A stretch of 64,000 nucleotides of DNA from JBKQHQ01 sp052148715 (GTDB lineage: Bacteria > Pseudomonadota > Alphaproteobacteria > Rhizobiales > Xanthobacteraceae), in the NCBI GenBank assembly GCA_052148715.1, contig JBKQHQ010000259.1:124001-188000 (forward strand), given 5' to 3'. Below the pieces are notes generated by a model, which did no database searches, was not told the origin of the DNA, and was given only the letters and a program-made list of their open reading frames with translations. Made by a program: the position numbers and the translations under genes. Every line of letters starts with the position of its first letter. Positions within the stretch are counted from its first letter, which is position 1. This document shows, piece after piece, positions 25,469 through 34,643 of the stretch.

Positions 25469-26608
25469 CTATTCGGATACGATCACGTCGCGGTCGATCT
25501 CCCGAAGGTTTTTTTTGCCGGTGAGTGCCATCGTCACGCTGAGCTCTTTGGCGAGAAGATCGATGGCTTTGGCCACACCCTGTTCGCCCCCGGCGCCGAG
25601 GCCGTAGACGTAGGAGCGGCCGATCATGCATGAGCGTGCGCCGAGCGCGAGCGCGCGCATGATGTCCTGCCCGGAACGAATGCCGCCGTCGAACATGATC
25701 TCGATCTCGGACCCGACCGCATCGGCGATTTTTGGCAGCGCGGAGATCGAGGACGGCGCACCGTCAAGCTGCCGTCCGCCGTGATTGGACACGACCAACG
25801 CGGTTGCGCCGGTTTTTGCCGCGATCTTGGCATCGCCGACATCGAGAATGCCCTTGAGAATGAGCTTGCCTGGCCACGCGCTGCGGACCCATTCGATGTC
25901 CTTCCAATTGAGCGTGGCATCGAACTGACCGGCCGTCCATTGCGCGAGCGAGTTCACACTCTCCATCCCGCCGACGTGGCCGGCCAGATTTCCGAATGTC
26001 CGGCGCTTGGCCCGCAGGATGCTGAGCGCCCAGGCCGGCTTGGTGGCGATGTCGACGATGTTTCGCAGCTTGGTTTCCGGCGGCACGGTCATGCCGTTCT
26101 TGATGTCGCAGTGGCGCTGCCCCAAAACCTGCAAATCGACGGTGAGCACGAGGGCGCTGCACCGCGCCGCGATCGCGCGCTCGATCAGTGCGCGGATGAA
26201 GCCACGATCCTTCATCACATAGAGTTGGAACCAGAACGGCTTGCCGGCCGCAGCCGCCACGTCCTCGATCGAGCAGATCGACATCGTGCTGAGGCAAAAC
26301 GGAACGCCGGCCGCGTGCGCTGCGCGGCAGGCCAAAATCTCCCCGTCACCATGCTGCATGCCGCAAAGTCCGATTGGCGCGAGCGCGATCGGAAGCTTGG
26401 CCGGCTCGCCCATGATGGTCGTTCCGAGTTCCCGTTGCGATACGTCGACGAGCACTCTTTGGCGCAGCTTCAGGCGTTCGAGATCGTCGCGATTAGCCCT
26501 GAGCGTTTCCTGCGCGTACGAACCGTGATCGGCATATTGAAAGAACGCTCGGGGAACCTTGCGGCGTGCCAATTGCCTCAGGTCTTCGATGCAGGTGACG
26601 TTCTTCAT
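25469..26608 (-). CDS. FMN-dependent alpha-hydroxy-acid oxidase (L-lactate dehydrogenase LldD-like)
   Basis: A 379-residue TIM-barrel flavoenzyme that oxidises L-2-hydroxy acids to 2-oxo acids. The N-terminus has VPRAFFQYADHGSYAQETLRANRDD; LPIALAPIGLCGMQHGDGE forms the FMN pocket. The catalytic motif VVSNHGGRQLDGAPSS carries the active-site His and substrate-binding Arg, and IMFDGGIRSGQDIMRALALGA the phosphate site. The ribosome site GGGAGGGAG just before ATG 26608 fixes the start. It converges on the luciferase-like gene, so it is a separate transcript; whether it acts on L-lactate, glycolate or mandelate is open. Confidence 0.9.
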   Translation of the reverse strand: MKNVTCIEDLRQLARRKVPRAFFQYADHGSYAQETLRANRDDLERLKLRQRVLVDVSQRELGTTIMGEPAKLPIALAPIGLCGMQHGDGEILACRAAHAAGVPFCLSTMSICSIEDVAAAAGKPFWFQLYVMKDRGFIRALIERAIAARCSALVLTVDLQVLGQRHCDIKNGMTVPPETKLRNIVDIATKPAWALSILRAKRRTFGNLAGHVGGMESVNSLAQWTAGQFDATLNWKDIEWVRSAWPGKLILKGILDVGDAKIAAKTGATALVVSNHGGRQLDGAPSSISALPKIADAVGSEIEIMFDGGIRSGQDIMRALALGARSCMIGRSYVYGLGAGGEQGVAKAIDLLAKELSVTMALTGKKNLREIDRDVIVSE

Positions 26609-26797
26609 GGGCTCCCTCCCGTCAGAGCGCTGTTTGTCGGTCTCAATAGCATGAAATGACTGGCGCAGACTTCGGCCAACGGGCGAATGGGGGCGTCCAA
26701 GCGAGTTCCCAAGCGCACCGCCGGTTGCGCGCTCGAATGCGCAGCGCCGATTCACTAATGTCTCTCTATAGCTGCGGTAATACAGGGAAGTCTCGCC

Positions 26798-27847
26798 ATG
26801 CCTAACGGATCAAGCCGAAAGAAGATCAACCTGGCGCTGCAAGGGGGCGGCGCGTACGGCGCCTTCACCTGGGGCGTGCTGGATCATGTGCTCGATGATG
26901 CGCGGCTCGAGATCGAGGGTATCACCGGCGCCTCGGCTGGCGCAGTCAACGCCATCATGCTGGCGGACGGGCTCGCCCGCGGCGGCCCCGAGGAGGCCCG
27001 AAAGCGCCTCGCCGACTTCTGGCGCGCGGCGAGCCTTGGCGGCGATTTGCCCGACGCGCAGCGCAAGACGGTTGACCGGTTGTTCTCGTTCCTGCCGTTC
27101 GAAAACTGGCCGATGGGCATCTGGCTGAAGGCGGTGTCGCAGTATCTGTCGCCCTACGATCTCAATCCGCTCAACATCAATCCGCTGAAGGAGCTGATCG
27201 AGCGCTTCGTCGACTTCGCGGCGGTGAGAAAATGCCCGAACCCGCAGGTCTTCGTCTCTGCTACCGACGTGCGGACAGGGCGGCTGTGCATCTTTCCCCA
27301 CAACAAGATCAGTGCCGACGTGATCGTCGCCTCAGCCTGCCTGCCGCTTCTTTTTCGCGCAGTCGAGATCGACGGCGTGCCCTACTGGGACGGCGGCTAT
27401 CTCGGCAACCCGTCGATCTTCCCGCTGTTCGGGACCACGACGACCGAGGACGTCCTGTTGGTGCAAATCAATCCGCTGGTGCGTCACGCGACACCGACCT
27501 CGAATCAGGAAATCGTCAGTCGGTTGAACGAAATCACGTTCAATTCTCCGCTCATGGGCGAACTGCGGGCCATCGAGTTCGTCGCCCGGCTGATCGATCA
27601 GGGGCGATTGCCGCGCGGAATCGGGCCGGGCAAGTACCGCCGCATCAATATGCACCGCATCGCGCTCGAGAACTCCGCCCAGCCGCTCGATTCCGAAATG
27701 AGGCTCCATACTGACTACGATTTCTTCAAAATGTTGCGCGACCTCGGACGTGACGCTGCGCGCGGCTTCCTCGACGCTCACTTCGACGACATCGGTGTCC
27801 GCGGCACGGTCGATCTCGCGCAAGAGGTAAAGGCCGAGTGGGCCTAA
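26798..27847 (+). CDS. patatin-like phospholipase family protein
   Basis: A 349-residue protein with the full Ser-Asp dyad hydrolase signature: oxyanion motif LALQGGGAYGAFTWGVLD near residue 12, nucleophile elbow ITGASAGAVNAI (Ser about residue 47), and the catalytic Asp in YWDGGYLGNPS (about residue 195). It lacks an obvious signal peptide and should be cytosolic. A DUF3734-like C-terminal part (ALENSAQPLDSEMRLHTDYDFFKMLRDLGRDAA) matches the group found beside polyhydroxyalkanoate or 3-hydroxybutyrate genes, although none is here. The likely role is acyl-ester hydrolysis. Confidence 0.88.
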   Translation: MPNGSSRKKINLALQGGGAYGAFTWGVLDHVLDDARLEIEGITGASAGAVNAIMLADGLARGGPEEARKRLADFWRAASLGGDLPDAQRKTVDRLFSFLPFENWPMGIWLKAVSQYLSPYDLNPLNINPLKELIERFVDFAAVRKCPNPQVFVSATDVRTGRLCIFPHNKISADVIVASACLPLLFRAVEIDGVPYWDGGYLGNPSIFPLFGTTTTEDVLLVQINPLVRHATPTSNQEIVSRLNEITFNSPLMGELRAIEFVARLIDQGRLPRGIGPGKYRRINMHRIALENSAQPLDSEMRLHTDYDFFKMLRDLGRDAARGFLDAHFDDIGVRGTVDLAQEVKAEWA

Positions 27848-28030
27848 TGATGGTCCTTTCGATAAGCCCTTCGAGGCCGAGTAGGAGCTCACTCTTGCTG
27901 ACCCGTTCGCAGTCATAGAGAAGCGCGTGCGATTGCGCCCTTCCTTGGCACAGCGAAATCGCCGGTGACTTTCGTTCCGGCCGCTTCTGGGGAATGAGGC
28001 GAGGACTTTGACCCCGACGTCAGTCGCGAT

Positions 28031-28059
28031 GGGGAGCGGCCGAGCCTTCGGCCGCCCCT
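28031..28059. terminator. hairpin between convergent genes
   Basis: GCGGCCGA (28036-28043) pairs perfectly with TCGGCCGC (28048-28055) around GCCT, and an outer GGGG/CCCT arm extends the stem past one bulged A. It lies between the patatin gene (plus) and the LTXXQ gene (minus), so it may serve both. No T-run is evident. Confidence 0.45.
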
Positions 28060-28090
28060 CCGGAGTTTGCGTTGAGAACCTTCGGGTTGT

Positions 28091-28618
28091 TCAGCGCGCC
28101 GGGCTCTGCTCCGCATGCATGCGTGAGAACGCGAAGCGGTCGTGGTGATGCGGCCGGGAGAGCAATAGGAACCGGTGCTTTTGCGCCTCGTCGAGGCTTT
28201 GATAGAGTGGGCCTGCCGCGTCGGCCAGGTGCTTGAGAGCGGTCCCACGCGCGGTCAAGGCATCGGCTCGACGTTCGAGGCGATTGATCGGATTGCCGTC
28301 CGAGCCTTGGTTGTCCGCGCTTTGGCTCTCGTCTCGCTGCTCAAACCGCGCCCTCCGCTGCTCGCCACGCAGCTTTGCGAAGTCGCGATAGGCCTGCTCG
28401 AATGCCGGCCAGTTCTTTTCCTGGTCCGGCGTCAGCTTGACCCCGGCCTTGATGGCGGCGATGCGCGCATCGACGAATGCACCCATGTCCTGCGCGCTAG
28501 GCTGCCAGTGACGCTGGGCGTCGGGACCTGCGGGCGGCGCACCGGGCTGCTGGGCATAGACCAACGAAGAGCCGGCGATTGTAAGCGCGGCCGTGCCGGC
28601 GAGTACTGTCTTCCACAT
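28091..28618 (-). CDS. periplasmic LTXXQ-motif (Spy/CpxP-like) protein
   Basis: A 175-residue protein with an N-terminal signal peptide (WKTVLAGTAALTIAGSSLVYAQ). The mature part is helical and carries one LTPDQ motif (KAGVKLTPDQEKNWPAFEQAYRDFAK) and a C-terminal half-repeat (LYQSLDEAQKHRFLLLSR), the pattern of the Spy/CpxP family in Rhizobiales. Such proteins are small periplasmic chaperones or metal-stress factors. The start is fixed by GGAGGAAG just before ATG 28618. It is 113 bases downstream of the phosphoketolase gene in the same direction and may be separately transcribed. Confidence 0.82.
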   Translation of the reverse strand: MWKTVLAGTAALTIAGSSLVYAQQPGAPPAGPDAQRHWQPSAQDMGAFVDARIAAIKAGVKLTPDQEKNWPAFEQAYRDFAKLRGEQRRARFEQRDESQSADNQGSDGNPINRLERRADALTARGTALKHLADAAGPLYQSLDEAQKHRFLLLSRPHHHDRFAFSRMHAEQSPAR

Positions 28619-28731
28619 AGCTTCCTCCAAAAGGTGGTTAGGTGAATCAGATGTCGGATCGGCAAAACGGATGAGCAAGTTAAAGTTATGTAAGGTTGCC
28701 GACATGTAATAATATGCTGATGAAGAAATAT

Positions 28732-31131
28732 TCAGGTCACCCCGCCTGACTTGTAGGGCCAGATCCAGTTCGCAATCTCCGGCATGTCTTCGCCTTCCCG
28801 GCAGACGTATTCGCGGTGCTCGATCAAGCGGTCGCGGAACAGCTGCTTCACATGCGCTGCCGCCGGTCCGAGGTTCGGCACCCGATCGATCACGTCGATG
28901 GCTAAGTGGAAGCGATCGAGCTCGTTCAACACCACCATGTCGAACGGCGTCGTGGTGGTACCTTCCTCCTGGAAGCCGTGCACATGGAAGTTGTCGTGGT
29001 CGGTGCGATTGTAGGTGAGACGATGGATCAGATTCGGGTATCCGTGATAGGCGAAAATTACCGGCCTGTCGCGCGTGAACAGGCCGTCGAATTCGCGATC
29101 GGTCAGCCCATGCGGATGCACGCGCTTGGGCTGTAACGCCATCAGATCGACCACGTTGACCACCCTAACTTTCAGCCCCGGTAGGTGCTCGCGCAGGAGC
29201 GCGACGGCGGCGATCGTCTCCAAGGTTGGAACATCGCCCGCGCAGGCCATGACCACATCGGGGCTGTCGCCGCTCTGGTCGTTGGAAGCGAAGCTCCAGA
29301 TACCGATGCCGGCAATGCAGTGCTTCACCGCTTCATCCATGGTGAGCCATTGTGGGGCCGGCTGCTTGCCGGCGACGATGACGTTGATGCGATCGTAGGT
29401 CCGCAAGCAATGATCGGTCACCCAGAGCAGACAATTGGCGTCCGGCGGCAGATAGACGCGCACGACGTCCGCCTTCTTGTTGACGACCAGATCGATGAAA
29501 CCCGGGTCCTGGTGACTGAAGCCGTTGTGATCCTGGCGCCACACATGCGACGTGAGCAGGTAGTTCAGCGATGCGATTGGACGGCGCCACGGCAGCGAAC
29601 GCGATACCTTCAGCCATTTGGCGTGCTGGTTGAACATCGAATCCACGATGTGAATGAAGGCCTCGTAACACGAGAACAGGCCGTGCCGGCCCGTGAGCAG
29701 GTAACCCTCCAGCCAGCCCTGACAGAGATGCTCGCTCAAGACCTCCATCACCCGGCCCTCGCGGGCGAGATGCACATCGTAGGAAAGGATGGGTTCCATC
29801 CAGACCCGTTCGGTGGCCTCGAAAACGGTGTCGAGACGGTTCGACGATGTTTCGTCGGGCCCCATGATGCGGAAGTTGCGAGTGTCCGCATTCAGGCGCA
29901 CGACATCGCGCAAATAGGCGCCCATGATGCGCGTCGCCTCCGCCTGCGCGCCGCCCGGGTTTTGCACCTCGACCGCATAGTTGCGGAATTCCGGCAGCTT
30001 CAGCTCGCGCCTGAGCAGCCCGCCATTGGCATGCGGGTTGGCGCCCATACGTCGATCACCGTCAGGGGCCAGCGCCGCGAGATCGGGCCTGAGCCGGCCG
30101 TTCGCATCGAACAGTTCGTCCGGCCGATAGCTACGCATCCATTCCTCGAGCAGCCGCAGGTGCTCGGGTTTGCCGCGAACGTCGTCGATCGGGACCTGAT
30201 GCGCGCGCCAAAACCCCTCGACCTTCAGGCCGTCGACTTCTTTCGGCCCGGTCCAGCCCTTGGGGCTGCGCAGCACGATCATCGGCCAGCGCGGCAGCGC
30301 CCCCTCCGCATCGCTGCCCGGTTTGGTTCCCTTGGTAGCGCGCGCCCGCTGGGCAATTCCTTGAATATCGCCGAGCGCCTTGTCGAGGGCCGCGGCCATG
30401 CGCGCGTGCATGCTTTGCGGCTCCGACCCTTCAACAAAAACAGGCTCGTACCCGTAGCCGAGAAAGAGGCTGCGCAGATCGTCGTCGCCCATCCGGCCCA
30501 GAATCGTCGGGTTCGCGATCTTGTATCCGTTGAGGTGCAGGATCGGCAGCACCGCGCCGTCGGTGGCCGGGTTGAGAAACTTGTTGGAGTGCCACGAGGT
30601 TGCAAGCGCCCCGGTCTCGGCCTCGCCGTCGCCGACCACGCAGGCGACGATCAGATCCGGATTGTCGAAGGCCGCGCCGAACGCGTGGGCGATCGCGTAT
30701 CCGAGCTCGCCGCCCTCGTTGATGGAGCCCGGCGTCTCGGGCGCCGCGTGGCTCGGGATGCCGCCTGGGAAGGAGAATTGACGAAACAGCCGGCGAAGTC
30801 CGTCGACGTCCTGTGCAATGGTTGGGTAAATCTCGCTGTAGGTGCCTTCGAGATAGGTGTTGGCGACCATGCCGGGCCCGCCATGACCAGGCCCGCAAAT
30901 GTAGATGACGTTGAGATCGCGTTGCCTGATGACGCGGTTGAGGTGGGCATAGATGAAATTGAGGCCCGGCGTCGTGCCCCAGTGGCCGAGCAGCCGCGGC
31001 TTGATGTGCTCCGGCTTGAGCGGCTCGCGCAACAGCGGATTGTCAAGCAAATAGATCTGCCCGACGGAAAGATAGTTGGCCGCGCGCCAATAGGCATCGA
31101 GCCGCGAAAAGTCCTCGCTAGCGGTAGACAT
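28732..31131 (-). CDS. xfp: phosphoketolase (xylulose-5-phosphate/fructose-6-phosphate)
   Basis: A 799-residue thiamine-diphosphate enzyme splitting xylulose-5-P (or fructose-6-P) with phosphate into acetyl phosphate and glyceraldehyde-3-P (or erythrose-4-P). Family marks are YWRAANYLSVGQIYL and HWGTTPGLNFIYAHLNR near the N-terminus, ICGPGHGGPGMVANTYLEG, SFPGGIPSHAAPETPGSINEGGELGY, and the diphosphate-binding VVGDGEAETGALATSWHSNKF. The C-terminal third (SRSLPWRRPIASLNYLLTSHVWRQDHNGFSHQDPGFID) is complete. Length is normal. It is the last enzyme of the pentose phosphate cluster, 47 bases after the zinc-finger gene, and offers a route from sugar phosphates to acetyl phosphate without decarboxylation. 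Confidence 0.95.
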   Translation of the reverse strand: MSTASEDFSRLDAYWRAANYLSVGQIYLLDNPLLREPLKPEHIKPRLLGHWGTTPGLNFIYAHLNRVIRQRDLNVIYICGPGHGGPGMVANTYLEGTYSEIYPTIAQDVDGLRRLFRQFSFPGGIPSHAAPETPGSINEGGELGYAIAHAFGAAFDNPDLIVACVVGDGEAETGALATSWHSNKFLNPATDGAVLPILHLNGYKIANPTILGRMGDDDLRSLFLGYGYEPVFVEGSEPQSMHARMAAALDKALGDIQGIAQRARATKGTKPGSDAEGALPRWPMIVLRSPKGWTGPKEVDGLKVEGFWRAHQVPIDDVRGKPEHLRLLEEWMRSYRPDELFDANGRLRPDLAALAPDGDRRMGANPHANGGLLRRELKLPEFRNYAVEVQNPGGAQAEATRIMGAYLRDVVRLNADTRNFRIMGPDETSSNRLDTVFEATERVWMEPILSYDVHLAREGRVMEVLSEHLCQGWLEGYLLTGRHGLFSCYEAFIHIVDSMFNQHAKWLKVSRSLPWRRPIASLNYLLTSHVWRQDHNGFSHQDPGFIDLVVNKKADVVRVYLPPDANCLLWVTDHCLRTYDRINVIVAGKQPAPQWLTMDEAVKHCIAGIGIWSFASNDQSGDSPDVVMACAGDVPTLETIAAVALLREHLPGLKVRVVNVVDLMALQPKRVHPHGLTDREFDGLFTRDRPVIFAYHGYPNLIHRLTYNRTDHDNFHVHGFQEEGTTTTPFDMVVLNELDRFHLAIDVIDRVPNLGPAAAHVKQLFRDRLIEHREYVCREGEDMPEIANWIWPYKSGGVT

Positions 31132-31178
31132 TCTGCATCTTACTTCCGGCTGACAGATGCTTCGGTGGTGCCCGCCGA

Positions 31179-31451
31179 CTAAGACACTCGGGAGAAATCG
31201 AGTTCGACTTCATCTATATAGCACCAGCCCCAGTCTTCACCGGGTTCCAGCGACCGCATGATTGGATGTTTGGCACGGTGGAAGTGCTTGGTTGCGTGCT
31301 TATTCTTTGACGAGTCGCAGCAACCGACATGGCCGCACGTCATGCATAGGCGCAGATGGACCCAAGTGTCTCCGATTTTCAGGCACTCCTCACACCCGCG
31401 GGTATGCGGTTCGACTTTTCTGATCTGGTCGAGGTGAGTACATTCGGTCAT
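31179..31451 (-). CDS. UBP-type zinc finger protein
   Basis: A 90-residue protein consisting of one ZnF-UBP domain: CTHLDQI, CEECLKIGDTWVHLRLCMTCGHVGCCDSSKNKHATKHFHRAKHPIMRS. At least eight Cys/His ligands are in family positions. The domain binds ubiquitin C-termini in eukaryotes; the bacterial role is unknown since ubiquitin is absent. ATG 31451 overlaps the HAD stop by four bases (ATGA), so translation is coupled. The gene sits between the sugar phosphatase and phosphoketolase, suggesting a link with that pathway, which is inference. Confidence 0.9.
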   Translation of the reverse strand: MTECTHLDQIRKVEPHTRGCEECLKIGDTWVHLRLCMTCGHVGCCDSSKNKHATKHFHRAKHPIMRSLEPGEDWGWCYIDEVELDFSRVS

Positions 31452-32269
31452 GCCTTCGCTCCGTCGAGTGGGGCCAGAATATAACGGTCGATGGCGGCGG
31501 CGAATCCGTCCGTGTCGTTCGACAAGGTGACGGCGTGCGCCTGGCGCTTCACCTCCTCGCTCGCATTGCCCATCGCGATCGAGAATCCGCTGCAGCGGAA
31601 CATGGTGAGATCGTTCTCCATGTCGCCGAGCGTCACGATCTCATCGATCGGAACTCTTAGCCGCTGCGACAGCGCAAGCACCAGCGTGCCTTTGTCGAAA
31701 CCTCGTGGGGTGACGTCGAGATAGTAGGGTTGCGACCGCACCGCCAAGGCGCTGTCGCCAAGCACGGACCGCAAGGCCTCCTCGCAGCGGGCCAACAGCG
31801 GGAAATCGGCACTGACGCCGACGATCTTTCCCGCCTTGTCGAGGAAAGGTCTGAAATCGGTCACGACCTCCGGCTCGGCTTGAATAGCCCTTCGCTCGCG
31901 GTCCGTATACGGCGCGCTCGGATCGCGCAGCAGCCATCGGCCCGTTGCGAACATCCAGATATCGACGCCTAAGGACGACAGCACGTGCACCGCTTGCTGC
32001 GCCGCCGCCTGCGAAATCACATGCTCTTCAACGACGCTGAGGTCGGGATCGACGATCGCGGCACCGTTGAAGGCTCCCATCGGCAGCGCGAGGGCGAGCG
32101 GCCCGACCAGCATGCGCAAGCCGATCGGCGGGCGGCTGCTGGTGATGGTGAAGCCAATCTTGCGCTCGGCGAGCCGTCGCACGGCTCGCACCGACGCGTC
32201 CGTCAGGCGCTTGTCGGAGGTGACCAGTGTACCGTCCACATCAGATATGACCAGCGAGATCTTGCGCAT
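31448..32269 (-). CDS. HAD-IIB family (Cof-type) phosphatase
   Basis: A 273-residue HAD hydrolase. Motif I is LVISDVDGTLVTSDK (nucleophile and acid/base Asp), motif II is FTITSSRPP (Ser), motif III has the Lys in PRGFDKGTLVLAL, and motif IV is IVTLGDMENDLTMFR. The C2B cap domain between them indicates a sugar-phosphate or cofactor phosphatase of the Cof/YidA group. The position inside the pentose phosphate cluster suggests a sugar phosphate substrate. ATG 32269 fits homologues; the upstream in-frame extension is unrelated. It overlaps the zinc-finger gene by four bases and follows pgl by 103. Confidence 0.88.
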   Translation of the reverse strand: MRKISLVISDVDGTLVTSDKRLTDASVRAVRRLAERKIGFTITSSRPPIGLRMLVGPLALALPMGAFNGAAIVDPDLSVVEEHVISQAAAQQAVHVLSSLGVDIWMFATGRWLLRDPSAPYTDRERRAIQAEPEVVTDFRPFLDKAGKIVGVSADFPLLARCEEALRSVLGDSALAVRSQPYYLDVTPRGFDKGTLVLALSQRLRVPIDEIVTLGDMENDLTMFRCSGFSIAMGNASEEVKRQAHAVTLSNDTDGFAAAIDRYILAPLDGAKA

Positions 32270-32372
32270 GCGGGCCTTTCGGCAAGAACGGCATCCGGCT
32301 TTCCGTCTGAAAGCTGTCAATAGTAAGCAGGGTAATCAGTTCTTTTCGTTAGTGGAACTGAAACCGTTGTGA

Positions 32373-33116
32373 TCACGGCCGGCGCTCGGGTGCGGCGGTG
32401 CGGTCGACGAGCCAGTGCAACTGACCATCCGCGCGCACCCGTGCAGCGGGTAGATCACTGCCGGCCAGGATCCGCGTCAGAACCTCGCGCTTGTTCGCGC
32501 CGGTGACGAGGAAAATTACGATACGGCTCGATGCCAGCGTCGGCAAGGTGAGCGTGATGCGCGGGACGTAAGGCTCGACGGCGGCATGCGGAATCGGCAC
32601 GGCCCAGCGCTGGCGTATTTCGAGCGCCGCGGAGCCGGGAAACAGTGAGGCCGTGTGCCCATCCTCGCCGAGACCTAACAGCGTTACATCGAAGAGCGCG
32701 CGCGCCGGATCGAAGCGGTCGGCACCGTAGAACCGCTTCAGCTCCTCTTCATACTGGATCGCGCTTTCCTCCGGCCCGTTTGCCTCGGTCCGGATCGGAT
32801 GGATGGTGTCTGCCGGGACGTCGATCTTGTCGAACAATGCGAGGCGTACCATGCGCTGATTGCTGCGCGCGTCATCGGCCGGCACGAAACGCTCATCGCC
32901 CCAGAACCAGTGCATGCGCGGCCAGGGCAGGACGCCGCGATAGGGCTCCGCCGCCAATTTCTCGTAAAGGAGCCGTGGTGTCGAGCCGCCCGAGAGACAA
33001 ATGGTGACCCGGCCGGGTTTGCTACGTGCCCGTTCGAGAATGGTCGCTGCCGCCCGCTCCGCCACCGCCGCCGCGTCGGCCAGGACCGTCACGTCCAGTG
33101 TCGCCGTGCTGCTCAC
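32373..33116 (-). CDS. pgl: 6-phosphogluconolactonase
   Basis: A 247-residue DevB/SOL-type lactonase hydrolysing 6-phosphogluconolactone to 6-phosphogluconate. The signature ICLSGGSTPRLLYEKLA, WFWGDERFVPADDARSNQRM and LLGLGEDGHTASLFPGS (catalytic His) are all intact. The start is GTG 33116, with GGAGG five bases before. It follows zwf by nine bases, so the first two steps of the oxidative branch are translationally close. Length is typical. Confidence 0.94.
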   Translation of the reverse strand: MSSTATLDVTVLADAAAVAERAAATILERARSKPGRVTICLSGGSTPRLLYEKLAAEPYRGVLPWPRMHWFWGDERFVPADDARSNQRMVRLALFDKIDVPADTIHPIRTEANGPEESAIQYEEELKRFYGADRFDPARALFDVTLLGLGEDGHTASLFPGSAALEIRQRWAVPIPHAAVEPYVPRITLTLPTLASSRIVIFLVTGANKREVLTRILAGSDLPAARVRADGQLHWLVDRTAAPERRP

Positions 33117-33125
33117 CTTGCCCTC

Positions 33126-34643
33126 CTACTCCATGATGCGCCAACTTCGGCCATCGCGCTGCAGCAGCATGGACGCTTCTTTCGGGCCGTCGCTGCCGGC
33201 GGCGTAGAAGACGAGACCGGCCGCGCTCGCACGCGACCAGGCGTCGAGGAACGGCTGCACGGCGCGCCATCCGGCTTCGACGCCGTCGGCCCGTTGGAAC
33301 AAGGTTTGATCGCCGGTCATGCAGTCGTAGATCAACGTTTCATAGCCGGTCGCGGGCGCAGCGTCGAAATAATCCCGGTAGTTGAAGCTCATGTCCGCGC
33401 CGGCGATTAGGATCGAAGGGCCCGGGACCTTGACATTGAAGTTGAGCGCGATGCCTTCATCAGGCTGAATCCGCAGCACCAAGAAATTACGGACGAGATG
33501 ATCGACCGGGGTGTCGCGGAACATGGCGTAGGGGGCCTGCCGGAATTTGATGGCGATCTCCGTTTCGCGGTGCACCAGCGCCTTGCCCGTGCGCAGATAG
33601 AACGGCACCCCGGCCCAGCGCCAATTGTCGACGTCGAGCCGCAGCGCCACATAGGTTTCGGTCGTGCTGGCCGGATCGACATTGGCTGTCTGGCGGTACC
33701 CAGGCAGGAGCTTTCCGTCGACCGTGCCGGCCGTGTATTGGCCCCGCACCGATGCGGCCAGGGCTTCCTCCGCCGTCGCGAGCCGAATGGCGCACAGCGC
33801 CTTAGCCTTTTCCGAGCGGACCGACGAAGCATCGAAGCAACTGGGTGGCTCCATGGCGGTCAGCGCGAGCAGTTGGAACAGATGATTTGGCACCATATCG
33901 CGCAACGCACCGGTCTGGTCGTAGAACGCGCCACGCCTGCCGACGCCCAAGGTCTCCGCGACCGTTATCTGAACGTGGTCGATGTGATGCCGGTTCCAGA
34001 TCGGCTCGAACAGGCCGTTGGCGAACCGCATCACCATGATATTCTGGACGGTCTCCTTGCCCAAATAATGATCAATTCGGTAGATCTGCTCTTCCCGCAA
34101 CACCTGTTGCAGCTGGTGATTGAGCTGCCGCGCCGACTCCAGATCGGTGCCAAACGGCTTTTCAACAATGACGCGGCGCCAGGCGCCGCTCTCCTCGTGT
34201 AAGAGTTTTGCGGCGGCGAGACGGTCGGCTACGGGGCCGAAGGCCTGCGGTGGCGTCGCTAGATAGAAGAGGCGATTGCCCAGCGTCGCCACCGAGCGCT
34301 CGAATTCATTGAGTGCGTCGTGCAGCCGGTCATAGTTGGAAGGATCGTCGAGCTCGCCCCTCACGTATCCGACGTGGGCGAGAAGGCGCTCGGCGGTCGG
34401 CCGCTCGATCGCTCGTGTCGCGAATTGACGCAAGCCGTCGAGCAAGCCCTGGCGAAACTGCTCGTTCGATTCTTCACGGCGGCCGACGCCGAGGATGCAG
34501 AACGCCTCCGGCAGCAATCCTGTTGCGGCTAAATTGTACAGAGCCGGCACGAGCAGTCGGTGCGTCAGATCACCGGTCGCACCAAATATGACAAAACAGC
34601 ACGGATCGGCCGGCCGGGCGTTGTTCGGCCGCTGCAGGGCCAT
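33126..34643 (-). CDS. zwf: glucose-6-phosphate 1-dehydrogenase
   Basis: A 505-residue enzyme oxidising glucose-6-P to the lactone with NAD(P). The nucleotide motif FVIFGATGDLTHRLLVPALYNL is near the N-terminus; the active-site peptide RIDHYLGKETVQNIMVMRFAN holds the catalytic Asp-His and Lys; GVPFYLRTGKAL is also standard. Start ATG 34643 overlaps the gnd stop (TGATG), so translation is coupled. Length and all motifs are normal. Confidence 0.96.
   Translation of the reverse strand: MALQRPNNARPADPCCFVIFGATGDLTHRLLVPALYNLAATGLLPEAFCILGVGRREESNEQFRQGLLDGLRQFATRAIERPTAERLLAHVGYVRGELDDPSNYDRLHDALNEFERSVATLGNRLFYLATPPQAFGPVADRLAAAKLLHEESGAWRRVIVEKPFGTDLESARQLNHQLQQVLREEQIYRIDHYLGKETVQNIMVMRFANGLFEPIWNRHHIDHVQITVAETLGVGRRGAFYDQTGALRDMVPNHLFQLLALTAMEPPSCFDASSVRSEKAKALCAIRLATAEEALAASVRGQYTAGTVDGKLLPGYRQTANVDPASTTETYVALRLDVDNWRWAGVPFYLRTGKALVHRETEIAIKFRQAPYAMFRDTPVDHLVRNFLVLRIQPDEGIALNFNVKVPGPSILIAGADMSFNYRDYFDAAPATGYETLIYDCMTGDQTLFQRADGVEAGWRAVQPFLDAWSRASAAGLVFYAAGSDGPKEASMLLQRDGRSWRIME

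Noticed and set aside
29185..31182. A 665-codon open frame antisense to phosphoketolase
   Set aside because: It is the mirror of a strongly coding GC-rich gene; its translation has no known domain and the opposite strand has every phosphoketolase motif.
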